This document shows positions 47,375 to 59,100 of a stretch of 64,000 bases of DNA, piece by piece. Both the position numbers and the translations under genes were made by a program. The DNA is from Scedosporium boydii. Lineage: Eukaryota; Ascomycota; Sordariomycetes; Microascales; Microascaceae. The stretch covers positions 92,212-156,211 of the forward strand of contig NJFT01000083.1 of NCBI GenBank assembly GCA_002221725.1, read 5' to 3'. A model generated the notes under the pieces. The model was not told the DNA's origin, ran no database searches, and saw only the letters and a program-made list of their open reading frames with translations. Every line of letters begins with the position of its first letter. Position 1 is the stretch's first letter.

Positions 47375-48970
47375 ATGGCTTCGAAACGGCAACCCCTACC
47401 CCGAAGCCGCTTCACCGAAGGCTCCATGAACGACCGCGTCTCGGCCGTCCCACCACCGCACTTCCTCGGCCCCGACCGCCCATCCCAACAGCGTAAGCCC
47501 TCGTCGTCGTCCTCTTCATCAGCCATATCGTCCGCCGAATCCGCCAATTCCGTACCGACCGATTTCAATTTTGGATTTGCTGGAAGCGGCAACTCGCAGG
47601 ACCAGCAGCACGTGCCCGATAACCGACCTCGTTCGGCGAGCGCTTACGTGCCCGCTCCCAAGGAGAAGAAGAGCGGGTTTTTCGCGCCCCTGTGGTCCGG
47701 CTTCTGGGAGAAGCTTAACATCGGGAAGAAGCAGCCGAGGCCGCTGAGTCTTGATGCCGGAACCACGGCTGCTGCTGCTGCGGCTAGGACCTCAGGACGC
47801 CATCCTCAGCCTGCTCAGCCGATAAATATCAATGGCGTTACCATCCCCGGCGGAGTTGGCAGGGACAGACCCACCAAGGAGGAAGTCATGGCGAGTTACC
47901 ACCAGCTCCTAGATTCGGGCTTCTTCGGCGCGCACGCCATCAAGTCCACACGACATCCCGGCACATCGACGCAAGCAGCCGCCTCCGAGGCTCTCCTCTC
48001 CACATCCCTACCTACCCAGCGAGCCAGCGGACCCCACGCGGACTTTGCCCCTTCATCATTCACCAAGCCTCAGCTGCCGACGATCTACTCGCCGCCGCGC
48101 CACATGCCACCACCTCCACCACCCTCCCACGAATCCTCTCCCACCCGCAAAACGCGCCAAACAGCAGCCCCCGGAACACCCGAACGGCCCACCACGGCCC
48201 CGGCCACGCCCGACTCCCGCGGCAAGAAACGCCGCGCCGTGCAGGAAGAAGACGAGGAAACCGCTCGTCCGACGCGCAAACTGCGCAAAACAACCCGCAG
48301 CATAGCTGACCTTGCCATCCCTCGCATCAGGCGAAACCGCGCCGCTGAACCATCCTCCACCCCATCTCAGCCTAACAACCCACCACCACCTCCACCGGTG
48401 GCCATGCGGCCCTTCGCTACGACGAGTCCCCGCTCGCACGACGCTGCGGGCTTCGGTCTCAGCGCTGCCGTGGATCCCCAACCCCTCGTCAAATCCGTCG
48501 GGGGCGTCCTCACGCGTCGCTCGTTTTCCGGGTCAAGCCAGACGAATAAGTTGGCCAAGAGGCCCACGAGCAGCAGCGGCGGGAACAGCCGGCCCGGCTC
48601 GAGTAGGGGCTTGCACATCTCCGGACCCGTTTCGCCCGTCGTTCGACTCGGTCCCGGGCAGTTCGACGCGCTGCAATCGGGACAGGTCTCCGACGTTGAG
48701 AGTCTTGGCGGGAAGGTCATTTCCGCCGGCGTGCCGTGGGGCAAGTTGGCTCAGCAGCAGGAACTGGCCGCTGCTGTTCAGAGCCAGACTCAGAATGAGG
48801 CGCTGCAGGGGCGGAGGAGGAATGGCCCGCTGAGCGTGAGGCCGAATGCGAATAGGGGGATTCCTTGCGTCCCGGCCATTCCGGCGCAGTATAAGAGCGG
48901 GAGGGGTGCGATGGAGAGGGAGAGGGGCGAGAATGAGGATGTTGTCATGACGTTTTACGTCGAGGATTGA
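47375..48970 (+). CDS. Uncharacterised Pro/Ser-rich, probably nuclear protein
   Basis: Single exon, 531 aa. I do not recognise a defined domain. Conserved-looking islands are RSRFTEGSMNDRVSAVPPPH near the N-terminus, KKSGFFAPLWSGFWEKLNIG at about 103-122, and RPTKEEVMASYHQLLDSGFF at about 166-185. The middle has an MPPPPPPSHESS run and basic patches GKKRRAVQEEDEE and TRKLRKTTRSIADLAIPRIR, good candidate nuclear signals. The C-terminus ends EDVVMTFYVED. Most of the chain is low-complexity (Ser, Pro, Ala). Some fungal homologues carry loose names such as nuclear RNA-binding protein, for which I see no sequence support. The frame extends 27 codons upstream only from a TTG, so the first ATG, 47375, was chosen. 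Confidence 0.8.
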   Translation: MASKRQPLPRSRFTEGSMNDRVSAVPPPHFLGPDRPSQQRKPSSSSSSSAISSAESANSVPTDFNFGFAGSGNSQDQQHVPDNRPRSASAYVPAPKEKKSGFFAPLWSGFWEKLNIGKKQPRPLSLDAGTTAAAAAARTSGRHPQPAQPININGVTIPGGVGRDRPTKEEVMASYHQLLDSGFFGAHAIKSTRHPGTSTQAAASEALLSTSLPTQRASGPHADFAPSSFTKPQLPTIYSPPRHMPPPPPPSHESSPTRKTRQTAAPGTPERPTTAPATPDSRGKKRRAVQEEDEETARPTRKLRKTTRSIADLAIPRIRRNRAAEPSSTPSQPNNPPPPPPVAMRPFATTSPRSHDAAGFGLSAAVDPQPLVKSVGGVLTRRSFSGSSQTNKLAKRPTSSSGGNSRPGSSRGLHISGPVSPVVRLGPGQFDALQSGQVSDVESLGGKVISAGVPWGKLAQQQELAAAVQSQTQNEALQGRRRNGPLSVRPNANRGIPCVPAIPAQYKSGRGAMERERGENEDVVMTFYVED

Positions 48971-50499
48971 AAAAGTTCAACGTTCTTCTTTTTAACGATT
49001 TGGAAGACGAAGTCGCGAGGGTTTTATGACCGCACAGGAGGTGTTTCAAATGACGGTGTCCATGATTGAACGTTTTCGAAACGGATTTTTTCATGGAGAT
49101 GCTTTTTTTCTCTTATGATTCTACGACATTTTTCTTTTTACCACCTTTGATGGACTTAACGACAAAAAGGAGGCCCATGATTCATGAATGGTCTGAAGAA
49201 ATGATTATGTTTTCTTTTTTTGAAAACTTGCCGATGTTGGCAAAAGGCCTTGAGCGGTGGTATTGGAGAGAAGGGAGCAGAGAAGGGAGCAGAGAAGGGG
49301 GGGAGAAACGGCCGGAGGGCCACGATGGGGACGTCGGACTATGTTATATGAGTTCATGTACTATGATTCTTTTTCTCGTGACAGGAATGATCTTCTGTTT
49401 CTCACCTTTTCTGACACTTGGTTAGGATCGAGAGGAGCAGATATGGTTGTTGGACTGCTGTCTATGTATATATGGGTTCTCGTCTGAGTTTCTATTTTGT
49501 TTTACTCCCTTTATGGGAGATTTGGGATCGGTATGCGAAATGGATGGAGTCGTTAGCTTAACTCTGCCCATCAATGATAATCAGTTTCTTTCCAAGTCAA
49601 CTTTCCTTCCCCGAAGTCTGTTTGTTTAAACCGGATTCAATTCATCTCTGTCCTTACAGCTAGACCTAGCTTGGAGAACGAAACAAAAATAAAGAAGAGA
49701 ATCCCCGTCATCCACCTCGACTTGCCCGCCGTACCAACAGAGAGCTCACTCGAGCCCACCCCGTTCATCAAGTCCCCAATCCTTTCTGTGTGGGATCCTT
49801 ATAACACTCAACAGGTCATCAAAGAATAGAGGACGGAAGAAAACAACACTCAGAAAGCACAAAAGAGGTCCGCTTTAATCATCAAAGAACATAACCCCAG
49901 CCGAGTCAAGCACGAGCAGGAGTAAACAGATTAAAACATCATCTATAGATAAAATAAGGGGAAAAAACAAAGAAAGGAACAAGAAATAGATCTAGCAAGC
50001 GCCCTCCGGTTCATCGTGACATCAGGAAAAAGAAAAAAGAAGAAGCGAGAAAGGAAAAAGGAAGGGCGAGACTAGCAATATCGTGCTCGGGTTGAGAGAA
50101 ACGCCATCGAACTGGACGAACAAGAAAAAGAGCGAGCGTGTGATGGAGATAGCGTAAGAAGCACCCCGATGAAGCCCTCGCCAGCGTATAAAAACAAAAC
50201 CGCCCGAGAATGAAGACCAGACATCGACTAGTCACTTAAAACGTGCTATCCCCTCCCTCTCAAACATCTCATCAAACGCAACAATGGCTGAATGAGTCTG
50301 GAGCCCATCCATCTCCCATGCCCTTTCTTCAGACATCAATCCATACTCCTCCCTCGGCATGAAATGGAAGAAAAAACAACAAAGGAAAAAGAAAGAAACA
50401 CGTGTGATAGTACCACACAACCCGCGAAAACCCAATACCCATGATTTTGTTTCTCCTTCCCATCCGTCGCGGTGAAGCGATCACCTCTATATTGTTGAT
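48971..50499. other. 1.5 kb intergenic between convergent genes
   Basis: Both 3'UTRs lie here. A 12-bp tandem repeat (AGAAGGGAGCAG, 2.6 copies) spans 49269-49299. The right half is A-rich on the + strand, fitting a U-rich 3' region for the minus-strand SPT23 gene. No coding frame is supported. Confidence 0.45.
49269..49299 (+). repeat. 12-bp tandem repeat, 2.6 copies
   Basis: Two perfect AGAAGGGAGCAG units followed by a partial third. It lies in the 3' flank of the 531-aa gene. Probably a replication-slippage minisatellite seed. Confidence 0.8.
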
Positions 50500-53400
50500 T
50501 TATAAAACCTCAACGACCCTCTCCGCACCGCCCGGAGCAAAAGAAGCCTCGGGGGTCGGTTGCATAACCTTGAAGAGTGAAAGAATAAAGCTGCCAATGA
50601 AGCTGAAAATTCCCGGGAAGCGCCCATAGAGCAATGCGCAAAGAACTGATACAAGCAATGGAATCTGAAAGAAGTGGTGGGGTTAGTATATCGGACGGAA
50701 CCCAAAAATCTCACAAAAGATGGCAACGACTTACCCAAATCATAAACAAGTTCTTGTCACTGCTAAGCCTCTTCAACCTAGCCTCGTGAGCTCGTAGGAT
50801 GTCAAGCTGTTGCTCCTTGGTGATGGCATTCTTCCGACCAATCTTCAGCACACCGGGCTCTTTGCTTGGCTCGGCGGTAGAAGCTTCCCCTTGCGTCTCA
50901 GTGGTAGTCATCTCCTCAACAGGGGAGGTCTTGATGTCGGTGGGCTGCATAGCGCGAGCCTCCTCGGCAGACCTCGCCTTTCTATCACCGTCACGAGATG
51001 GGTAGAGATCCTCGTAAGACGGCGGCGACGACGACTCTGAGTCGGGCGTGCCTGGACGTTGTCCTGACATTCCGGGAACTAGGGCGGTCAATCGGCGCAT
51101 AAACTGGGCATAATAAAGATACGCCTGGTTCTCGGCGTTTGTGCCCATTCCTTGCAAGGCTGGCATCTGGGGCATCTGCGGAATTTGCGGCATGTGAGGC
51201 AGCTGAGGGAGGTTTTGCATGTACAGCGCCATCGCTTGCTGGAACTGCTTGAAGGCAGCCGCGGCCGCGTTCGGGGAAGCCGGGATCTCCGTAATCTCCT
51301 CCTCCTCTGCCTTGCTAACGTGGCTGACGTGCGTGTTGGTACGGCTAAGTTGTGCGCGAGGCCTTGTCACCGTAGGGACGCTTGGTCTACGCATCTGGAG
51401 GACATCCTCCTCGTCCGCGCCCGCGTCTGAGTCTCCCTCGCCCGCTACGTCCTCATCGCTTCCGCTGCTGTCGAACGAAGAGTACTCGGCGCTGTCGTCC
51501 TCATACTCACCGTGGGCAGCTCCGAGGTCTCGAAGGTCTGGGCAAGACTGGTCGCCGCCGCACCAGAGGGACCTGAGTGACGTGGTGCTGCTAGCGGCGC
51601 TGCGCAGAGAGCCGACGCTTCGGTTCTTCGTGCGCCTAGCTACCCTGCGGAGGTCGCCAATGATGTCTTCGGACTCCGCTACGTCTGCCGGCGTCAATCC
51701 TTGCTTGCTCTTCAGTGTCGGGTCGGCTCCGGCAAGCAACAGCCTCCTGACGATCTCGGGATAGTTGTTCATGGCAGCGATGTGCATTGGCGTGAAGCCG
51801 CCGTTATCGAGAGCATCCACCTTGGCGCCCCTGGCAACCAATCCGGCCGCGAACCTATGGAAGCCGAGAGAGCAAGCCAAGTGCAACATGGTGTGGCCCG
51901 AAGAGATCTTGTAATCCCACTGCGCCTTATACGGGCTGTCGTCGAGGTCGATGAGCTCGAGACACTTCATAAGTTGCGTCTCGATATCGTAGGGCGCATT
52001 CGAGGACGAACCAGACGCAGCGTTAGTATAGCCTTGGCCTGCCGGGCCACCTCCGTTAACCCCCGCGCCGGGCGGAAGACCACGATAGTTGAGAACGCGC
52101 ATAGCAAAGTCCTTCACGTCCCCAAGATTGCCGTTCATCTTCCGCGCGAGAACTTCCATGGCCGAGCGGAGCAACTTGTCTTCGTCGTCGTCAAGGTACT
52201 TGAACTTCTGCGGATTAATCATCGACTGCACCCCGGTCTGATGCTGAGGGAACGTGACCACCACTTCGCCGGGTATGGGCGAGGGCGGCACGATGCAAAT
52301 TAAGATGTTATCGGCCCAGAAGTAAGTCGCCGTTGCCTTCTGATCTCCAAACATGACCTCGAGTGCTCGGTGGAATCCAGTACCCAGGATCGTGACTTCG
52401 TAGCCGCCCAACTTAGAACCCTCGGAGGGCGTGATCTTCGTAATGGTAGGCAGAGGATGGGTTCCGAGCAAGTTGTTGCCGAGCGAGTTCATGGCTGCGA
52501 GGTTCGCCGCGGCGGCGGCGGCACCGGTGGGAAGCATTTGCGCGAATTGGGACTGGAGAGCGGCTGCATTCAGAGCGTTGTTGAAACTATTCGGACTCGA
52601 CGCTCGGCTTTGGTGCGTCGATCCCGCCGCAGTGGAGAACCTGTGTCGAAGGGCCAGGGGTTCCGCGGTAACGCTCAAAGACGCATTCGGGGAGAAGAAG
52701 GACGGGTCCTCCATGTTGGGGGTTGAAGGCGCAGTGCCGAAGAGGTTTCCGCCTGCGGAGGGACTGCCACCAGTAAACATTGAATCCTGGTTGGGGAATG
52801 ATAGAGCACCGGGCGCAAACGGCGACGTTGCAGTAGATGGTGCGCCAGATAGTTGGGTCGGAGGAGAAGTCGCGGTCGCGGTATCTAGAGGGGTCATAGC
52901 CATGCTAACAGGCAGTTTCCCTGCGCTGGACTTTCGCTTCTTGGCATGCGGCGCCGATAGGCTATTCGGCGAGGCTGGGCGTGAGAGAGTGCGCGAGTTC
53001 ATCGAAGGCTTATTAGGGTTTACTATCCGCCTAGCGGTCGGAGGCGGGCCCGCCTGCAGTCGTGTCAGGTCGGAGACCGACTGGGTTGAGCGGAACGGGG
53101 TCGGTTGGACTACGGGATTGGAAGCCGGCTTGACATCGCCGCCGTTCAGTTGTGGTTTCGCAGACACAGGCGCAGGTGCAGATGCAGATGCAGCGCCGTT
53201 CATGTGCGCCGAATTCTGCGTTGGCCGCGAAGAGATTTGGGTAGTCGAAGTCGTGGGCCCGGGCGGAGCAAGGTGGTTCTTGTGGTCGTCGGTTATCATG
53301 ATTGATGGGGTTAGTTCCTGGGCAAGGACACGTCCAAGATGGTCCCGAATAGTGAAGATGACTTGGAAACCCATCTTCTCCTGTTGGTGACGGCAGTAGC

Positions 53401-54844
53401 AAGCGATGCGCATAGGGAGCTCTATCGTTGTGAAACCGGTGATGGGATCAGGCTTGGGGAACTCTCGGATCTCGTGGGTGTTGAAGACAACGACACGACG
53501 CCATTCTTCTCGCTTCCAGATACCCTCCTCATCGGGCTTCTTGACCTTTTTGCGCTCCGAACGCTTCCTTTCACGATCAATACAGTTACTGCAGATCCAG
53601 ACTTCACCACCGTTCAACGGCTTGTCCTCGTCGGTTTCCTTCTCTGGCCTCGCGTCGTTGAAACCAGAGTTTGGTCCCTCGCGGGCCTTCTTCAACGCTC
53701 GTAGCCTCGTATCCTCGTTTTCCATGGCACTCGTGCAGACGAGCATGGTATGCAAATCTAGCGTGTCGGGAGATGGTACGTAGGGAACCTTAGACCAAAG
53801 TTTAGGCTTAGAGATGGTGTGCTTGGGAAGGTGTAGCTTAGCGACACCCGGCGGTAGTCGAGGGAACACTGTCTTGAGGTGGATCTGGGTCTCGACGCGA
53901 GTCTTGGGTGGCATGCCGTCTCTGTCAAAGGTCAAAAACGGATGGTTGCTTAGGATTTCCAAGCCGTGGTGCACAGGGAGGAAGGTTGGGAATTGGGCCG
54001 CCAAAACCATAGCCTGGTTAGCTGCCGCAGGGTTGGTAGCGAAAGCATGGGGGAGGTGGTTTGCAACTGCTGGGTTAAGGTGATGCGGCCAAGCCGGCGC
54101 ACCGTTAGCTTGGTGCATCAGCATTTGCCTCGCATCGTGAAAGTCCATCTGGTCGTTCGGCGATGAAGCGTTGCTAGCAAACACTGTCGAATGTGGGGAA
54201 ACTTCCCTCGAGGGAACCTTGAAGGAGTTTGTCTATATTAAATTACAGTTAGATTGATCAGATAGGGGAGGGAGGGAGGGGCGGGCGACCCTCCAAACGA
54301 GGCGAAGGAAGCATACCGATCGATTCTTAATGTGGGACCTCGACTTGGTTGCACGACCGTTGGCTGTTATGAGAGGTTTGGGTACGTCACTGGGACTACT
54401 AGACGCTCTAGCAAAGTCAAAGGACTGATTCATGAATTCGTCTTCGTCAAAAGTGCTATCCATCTCGAGCGGCGAGATGCCGAAATTCCGGTGATTCGGG
54501 GTGTCGAATAGTTGCTCGTTCGACAACGCATTTTGGAATGTGCCATCGTCCATGGAGATATCGTTCATCATGCTCGTGTCCATCGGACCGGTCTTCGATG
54601 AGGCTTCACTACTTGCTCGTTTCGACGAGGACGAGTCGGATAGGGACTCTTCCTGGTATGCCTCGTGAAACACAAACGAGTTTGCGGCATCGGGGTCGTT
54701 GAGAAAGGCGTCGTGATTGCCGTTGGTAATGGGTTTTGGGAAGTCGAGACTTGAGGGATCTAGCGTTTGCTCCTCGTCCAGGCCGCGAAATCTAAAATGC
54801 TCCATATCGAAGAGAGCCAGATCCGGATCTTCTGAAGGGGGCAT
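50500..54844 (-). CDS. SPT23/MGA2-type membrane-anchored transcription factor
   Basis: In yeast, Mga2/Spt23 sense ER lipid packing, are processed by ubiquitin-proteasome action and activate the fatty-acid desaturase gene OLE1. Three exons, 54317-54844, 50735-54232 and 50500-50664, encode 1396 aa. Order: an acidic N-terminus; a conserved region with KTRVETQIHLKTVFPRLPPG and LWICSNCIDRER-like Cys sequence; a disordered Ser/Pro stretch; an IPT/TIG domain at about 770-855 (LPTITKITPSEGSKLGGYEV, VPPSPIPGEVVVTFPQHQTG); ankyrin repeats at about 940-1020 (HTMLHLACSLGFHRFAAGLV, GFTPMHIAAMNNYPEIVRRL); and one C-terminal transmembrane helix rebuilt across the last junction (NLFMIWIPLLVSVLCALLYG). Introns are 84 and 70 nt. 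The long minus-strand leader is AUG-poor. Confidence 0.93.
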
Positions 54845-55989
54845 CTTGTAGAGGATTGGGTGTGAGTATATGTGTCAAGGTGCGGTGAGGTATTTCGTCC
54901 GCCCAGGACTCGTTTCTAACCGCTCTCGCCCGCTCTCGATTCAGCCTCGATGTCGCAATTGTATCCTTAATTAAAGATCCCGAACCTTCACCACGACGAT
55001 AACGCGAAGCTATTCGAAATCGTGTGCAATCGCCAGCGGAGTCAATTTATGGTCGACCAATGGATCAATGGCGGTCAACTACACAGGAGCTACCGTTGTC
55101 TGCAGGGCAAGAAGGAGGCGCAGTCACAGATATTGATGATTCTTCGTTAAGGGATCGTCGACGTAATTATGTTGGCGTCGCTATGTTCCAAGGTTCGCAC
55201 GAGTCAAGTTAGGGGGTTGTTGTTGTCGGCGGAGAGACTAGAGATCGTCGTTTGTGAGGTGATGTGGTGAAGAAGCTGAGAGAGAATAGGGCGGGAAGGC
55301 GGTCGGCGGGTGGTGGCGGCGGAAAAAAAGAAAGAAAAAGACGGTCAAGGGTCTCTGGCTTGTCGAATAGGGAGAGGATGGAAGGGGTGAAGAAAAGGCC
55401 CAAAGAAAAGTCGATGCTACGTGAAAAACAGAGGTTTCAATCGACGACGATAGAAATTATTAGGGTGCATTCAACCAGAATTGAGAGAAAGAGAGAAAGA
55501 GAGGGTGAGAAATATGGATGTCTTCAGTCGACGACGGGGGAATTGAGCAAAAAGGCAAAAAGCCAAGTCGTCGAAATTGCGTACGTCGCAATGGCAATAC
55601 GCTCCGTATTAGGAGGAGGGTGAAGGAAGGGAGATGGCGGGTTTTTTGGCAAGACAGCTGGCACCTAAGTGGTCACAGGGAACACGCCAAGTCCCGTTCT
55701 CTGCCAGCCAAATTGAGGGTCAAGAGACTCAGGGTCACGAATCCACGATCGACCCCAAAAAATTGCTGCGGGCCGACTCCAAGCGGTGGGTGGCAAGCAA
55801 GTTCAGAAGGTCAGTGAGATCCCCGGACTCGAAGGATCCCTCTATCTGCTAGATCTTGAAGACCGTGATGTCGAGATAGTCCTGAGAACCCGAGTCCGAA
55901 GTCTCGACAGATACAGCCAGACCCAGCAAATGGGGGGAAGAGAATGGGTTGGTTGGATGAGGAGGCGTCGTCAACACTTGTGATGAGAA
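54845..55989 (-). promoter_or_regulatory. AUG-depleted probable long leader of the SPT23/MGA2 gene
   Basis: On the minus strand only one ATG (at 55470) occurs in the 1145 nt before the start codon, where about 18 would be expected at random; the 623 nt nearest the start have none. This is the pattern of a long 5'UTR under selection against upstream starts. The left part (55260-55420) is C/T-rich on the minus strand. Where transcription starts, and whether an intron removes part of it, is unknown. Confidence 0.55.
55417..55470 (-). promoter_or_regulatory. Single uORF in the SPT23/MGA2 leader
   Basis: The only upstream ATG of the leader opens a 17-codon frame, MHPNNFYRRRLKPLFFT, closed by TAG at 55417-55419. 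It ends about 570 nt before the main ATG, leaving ample room for reinitiation. Translation is unproven. Confidence 0.4.
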
Positions 55990-56090
55990 CATTGGGAACC
56001 CACGATGCACAAATCTGTGTGGGTCGCTGTCCCTCCGGTTAAAACTCGGGGCGTTGTTTACACAAGGCAGCAGGAAGGAGACATCTGTCG

Positions 56091-56120
56091 AGGGGTTGAC
56101 TAGGGTTGACTTGGGTTGAC
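56091..56120 (+). repeat. Three 10-bp tandem units with GGGTTGAC core
   Basis: Units AGGGGTTGAC, TAGGGTTGAC and TTGGGTTGAC follow one another without spacer, so the GGTTGAC cores recur every 10 bp, one DNA turn. This spacing would place three identical sites on one face of the helix. It sits just beyond the SPT23/MGA2 leader. Confidence 0.75.
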
Positions 56121-59100
56121 CTCCCGTACTAGGCAGGTCACTAGTCTTTCCTTAGATGTACCAACAAGGCGAAGAAATGCCCACATCAGTCTTCAAGTGT
56201 AGTAGCACTATGAATCACCTGCACGAACTAGTGAACCAGCCCGTCTAATCTAGGAGAGGAGTAGTGTACCTGTGTACACTGCACTACATTATCTTTGCGC
56301 AGTATTGCATCAAATAAGTATACTCATACGAGGTAGAAGCCATTCGAGGGACCGCTCTTCCTCGTAGTCGTACACTAGTTTGAGACAGCAGTCCGAGCCC
56401 CCATAAATCTTATTCTATCCCGCTCCTTTATGATGAAGATCAATTGATATCCGGAAGCAATGTTTACATCTTACAGCACAAGGAAGGTTAAAGGTTCCTG
56501 TCGAGACGAAACCTACAATACAGTTCGCTATGTGGCCAGAATTCCGAGAGCTTGGAGTAATATGACTCTACTATGCAATAATTTGTTGAGAGTTTAATCC
56601 TATACTTCGATGTACCTCCCCACGCGCCAATGTGCATCCTGAAGTGGGCTGAAGTGGGCAGGTACCAGGCAGTACGAAGTACACATAGACATACCGATCA
56701 AGAGAGGAGACGGTGACGACTTCGAAATTTCCAGACACCAAGACCGAGTTTGAGTTTGATAGTCAGCAATCTGCCTCGCTGCACAATGTGGAAGTACTTC
56801 TTCGTACGTTGCAGTTGTGCTCACGTATTCATATCACATTCTCTCGTCCTCTCTCGTATGGAGCTAAAGTGAGTGCACAGATTGAAAACCTTATCAAGGT
56901 TTGATCAATGTCATATCCGTGCACGAGACACTTTGCTCACTGTGTGTCCAATGGAATCCCATAGAAATTCCCCTCGACTAACAAGGTGAGGCACAGTATG
57001 AGTAAGGAACTAGAAATTCCCTACGAAGTACAAAGGTACGAAACGCAAAGTACATTCGTACCAGGTATCAAACCCCGTATTTCCTCTCGCACCAAAACAT
57101 CAATGAAATTCGTTCCAAAACCATCATCGATCAATCAACTCCCATCATTGATCCCATCCCCGGACCCCCAGACTTCAGAGGATGCGCTTAAACGCAGCAC
57201 TCACACCCCACTACACTAAGCACGACTGTCATCGCACTAGTCACTAGTGATGCGCTACAATTGATCCGCGCTGCTAAACTGGCATTGCCAATCTTGCGAT
57301 GGTTCGAGTATGGGGATCAAGGCCTACATAGCGCCATGCTACAGACACTCGACTGATCAAAACAAAGCCAATTCCTCCTCGTGCAGAGTTAGACATATCA
57401 CAATGACCTCGACTAGGCTCCATCTCCTTTCAAGCTCTTATCCTCCCTTTTCTATGCCACCTCATGGTTGGTTCTGTGATAACGTCAGGTGAGCGTCCAC
57501 AGCAAGCATCAAGACCAGCCACAGGTCAGTATGTTAGTCAGGCAATTGCCTCTCCACGTCGCCTTTTGGTCAACCGCAACTCGAAGCGCCCACGTAGCAT
57601 TCTGATGGAACAAGGAAATCAGCAAGAAGCAAGGCCTCAAAAGCCTACATAGCAGGGCGATCATCATTTCAAAAACAAGGGCTTGGTACCCTACCCCCTC
57701 AAAAAAAAAACTCAAACCCTCAAGGCCAGAAACAGAGGGTGAAAAGAAAGAAAAAGCATTTATTATATACACTACAAGAGTCAACACGGCGCGCATCACT
57801 CACGCAGGCGATTTAACTGGTCGGCGTTATGATCCGGACTTTGGCTTATCGGTCGATCCGGAGCCACCTTGCCGTGCCGTCCTTTCAACACCAGGAACAT
57901 GCAGGCTCGTGGAGGGAGAGGCTGGGTCCGGACGGGAGCCCTGACGGCCTTCCGTCGTCCTTCTCCTTGGGAATACCCGGTTACCATTCCGCAATGCGAC
58001 CTTGATTGAATATCCGGCCCCAGGCCCAGGCAATTCGACCTTCTTTTCGGGTGGTGTTTTCTCCCTCTCTTTTGTTTTTAAAGCCCCCACCTCCCGCGTC
58101 TGTGAAATAAAAGCAGCTCTAAGCCATGGAGTATAGACTATGCCGCGACATGATGGTGTGCAGTAGTCCAAAACCCGTGTCAGTCTGTTCCAATCATTCA
58201 AGCCACCTTGGCCGGTATGTTCCACCCGGAGCGGTCGAGTTGGCCATGGAGATCAGCATGCATCCTACCAAGCAGGCCGCGTCTTGGCCTGCTTCCTTTT
58301 TCCTCGATAAGATAGGAAATAGAAATGCATGGATGATACCCTATTGCGCAGCCCCCATTCAACAAGGACGGTGAAGCCGTAGAAACAGTTTAGACAGCTA
58401 GATGGACATCCGCCCAAATTGATGGTTGATACAACCCCGTATGAGTGATACATTGGGTACTTCTGGACTCTCATACACGTGTGTGGGCGTCAAAGTTGAG
58501 CCATTGAAGTAAATAGAATACTCTTCCTTCCGTCATGTCCTGTCCATCCCCTGGCGCCTCTGACACCATTTCAGCTCATTCCTGCGACTAGCAAGTGGAA
58601 TAGCGCCTACCCAAAGCACTAGAGCTTCTTTCTTTTTCGCTCTGACACCCCCTCATCTCCCAGGAGATCGTCATTTCTAGTTATCAATCGACTTTTCCAT
58701 TCACGTTCTCGGAGAAACTTGAGAGGGAAGCTGTCCTGATTTGACAAGACATGCATGCAGCGCGTCAGCAGTGCGAGTAGGCACAAGAACCAACACCAGA
58801 ACCTCGATACGATACTAGGCTCATCACCCTGCCGGGAAAAGGCAGAGGAAAAAAGTCAGCTCATGGTTGATCCAACTTCTTTCACCGTTTTGACGTCTTA
58901 GCTGGAAACTCTCTCCTGCCTACCAAGGCGTTGCCAGGGCTTGAGTTTCGACTAGCTCTCGGCAGCCGGATAAGTATGCCGTATGCCGTACTACCCCTAT
59001 GTCTCAAGTTCCGTTCTGTAAGTGAGGCCGTGATTTCCTTGGTCCGGCCTTCTCTGGACTTGATATCTGATCAAACTGAAAACCCAAAAGACCTCGATGC

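Noticed and set aside
55264..55623. 119-codon Lys/Arg-rich + frame upstream of SPT23/MGA2
   Set aside because: It is the complement of the C/T-rich SPT23 leader and is low complexity.
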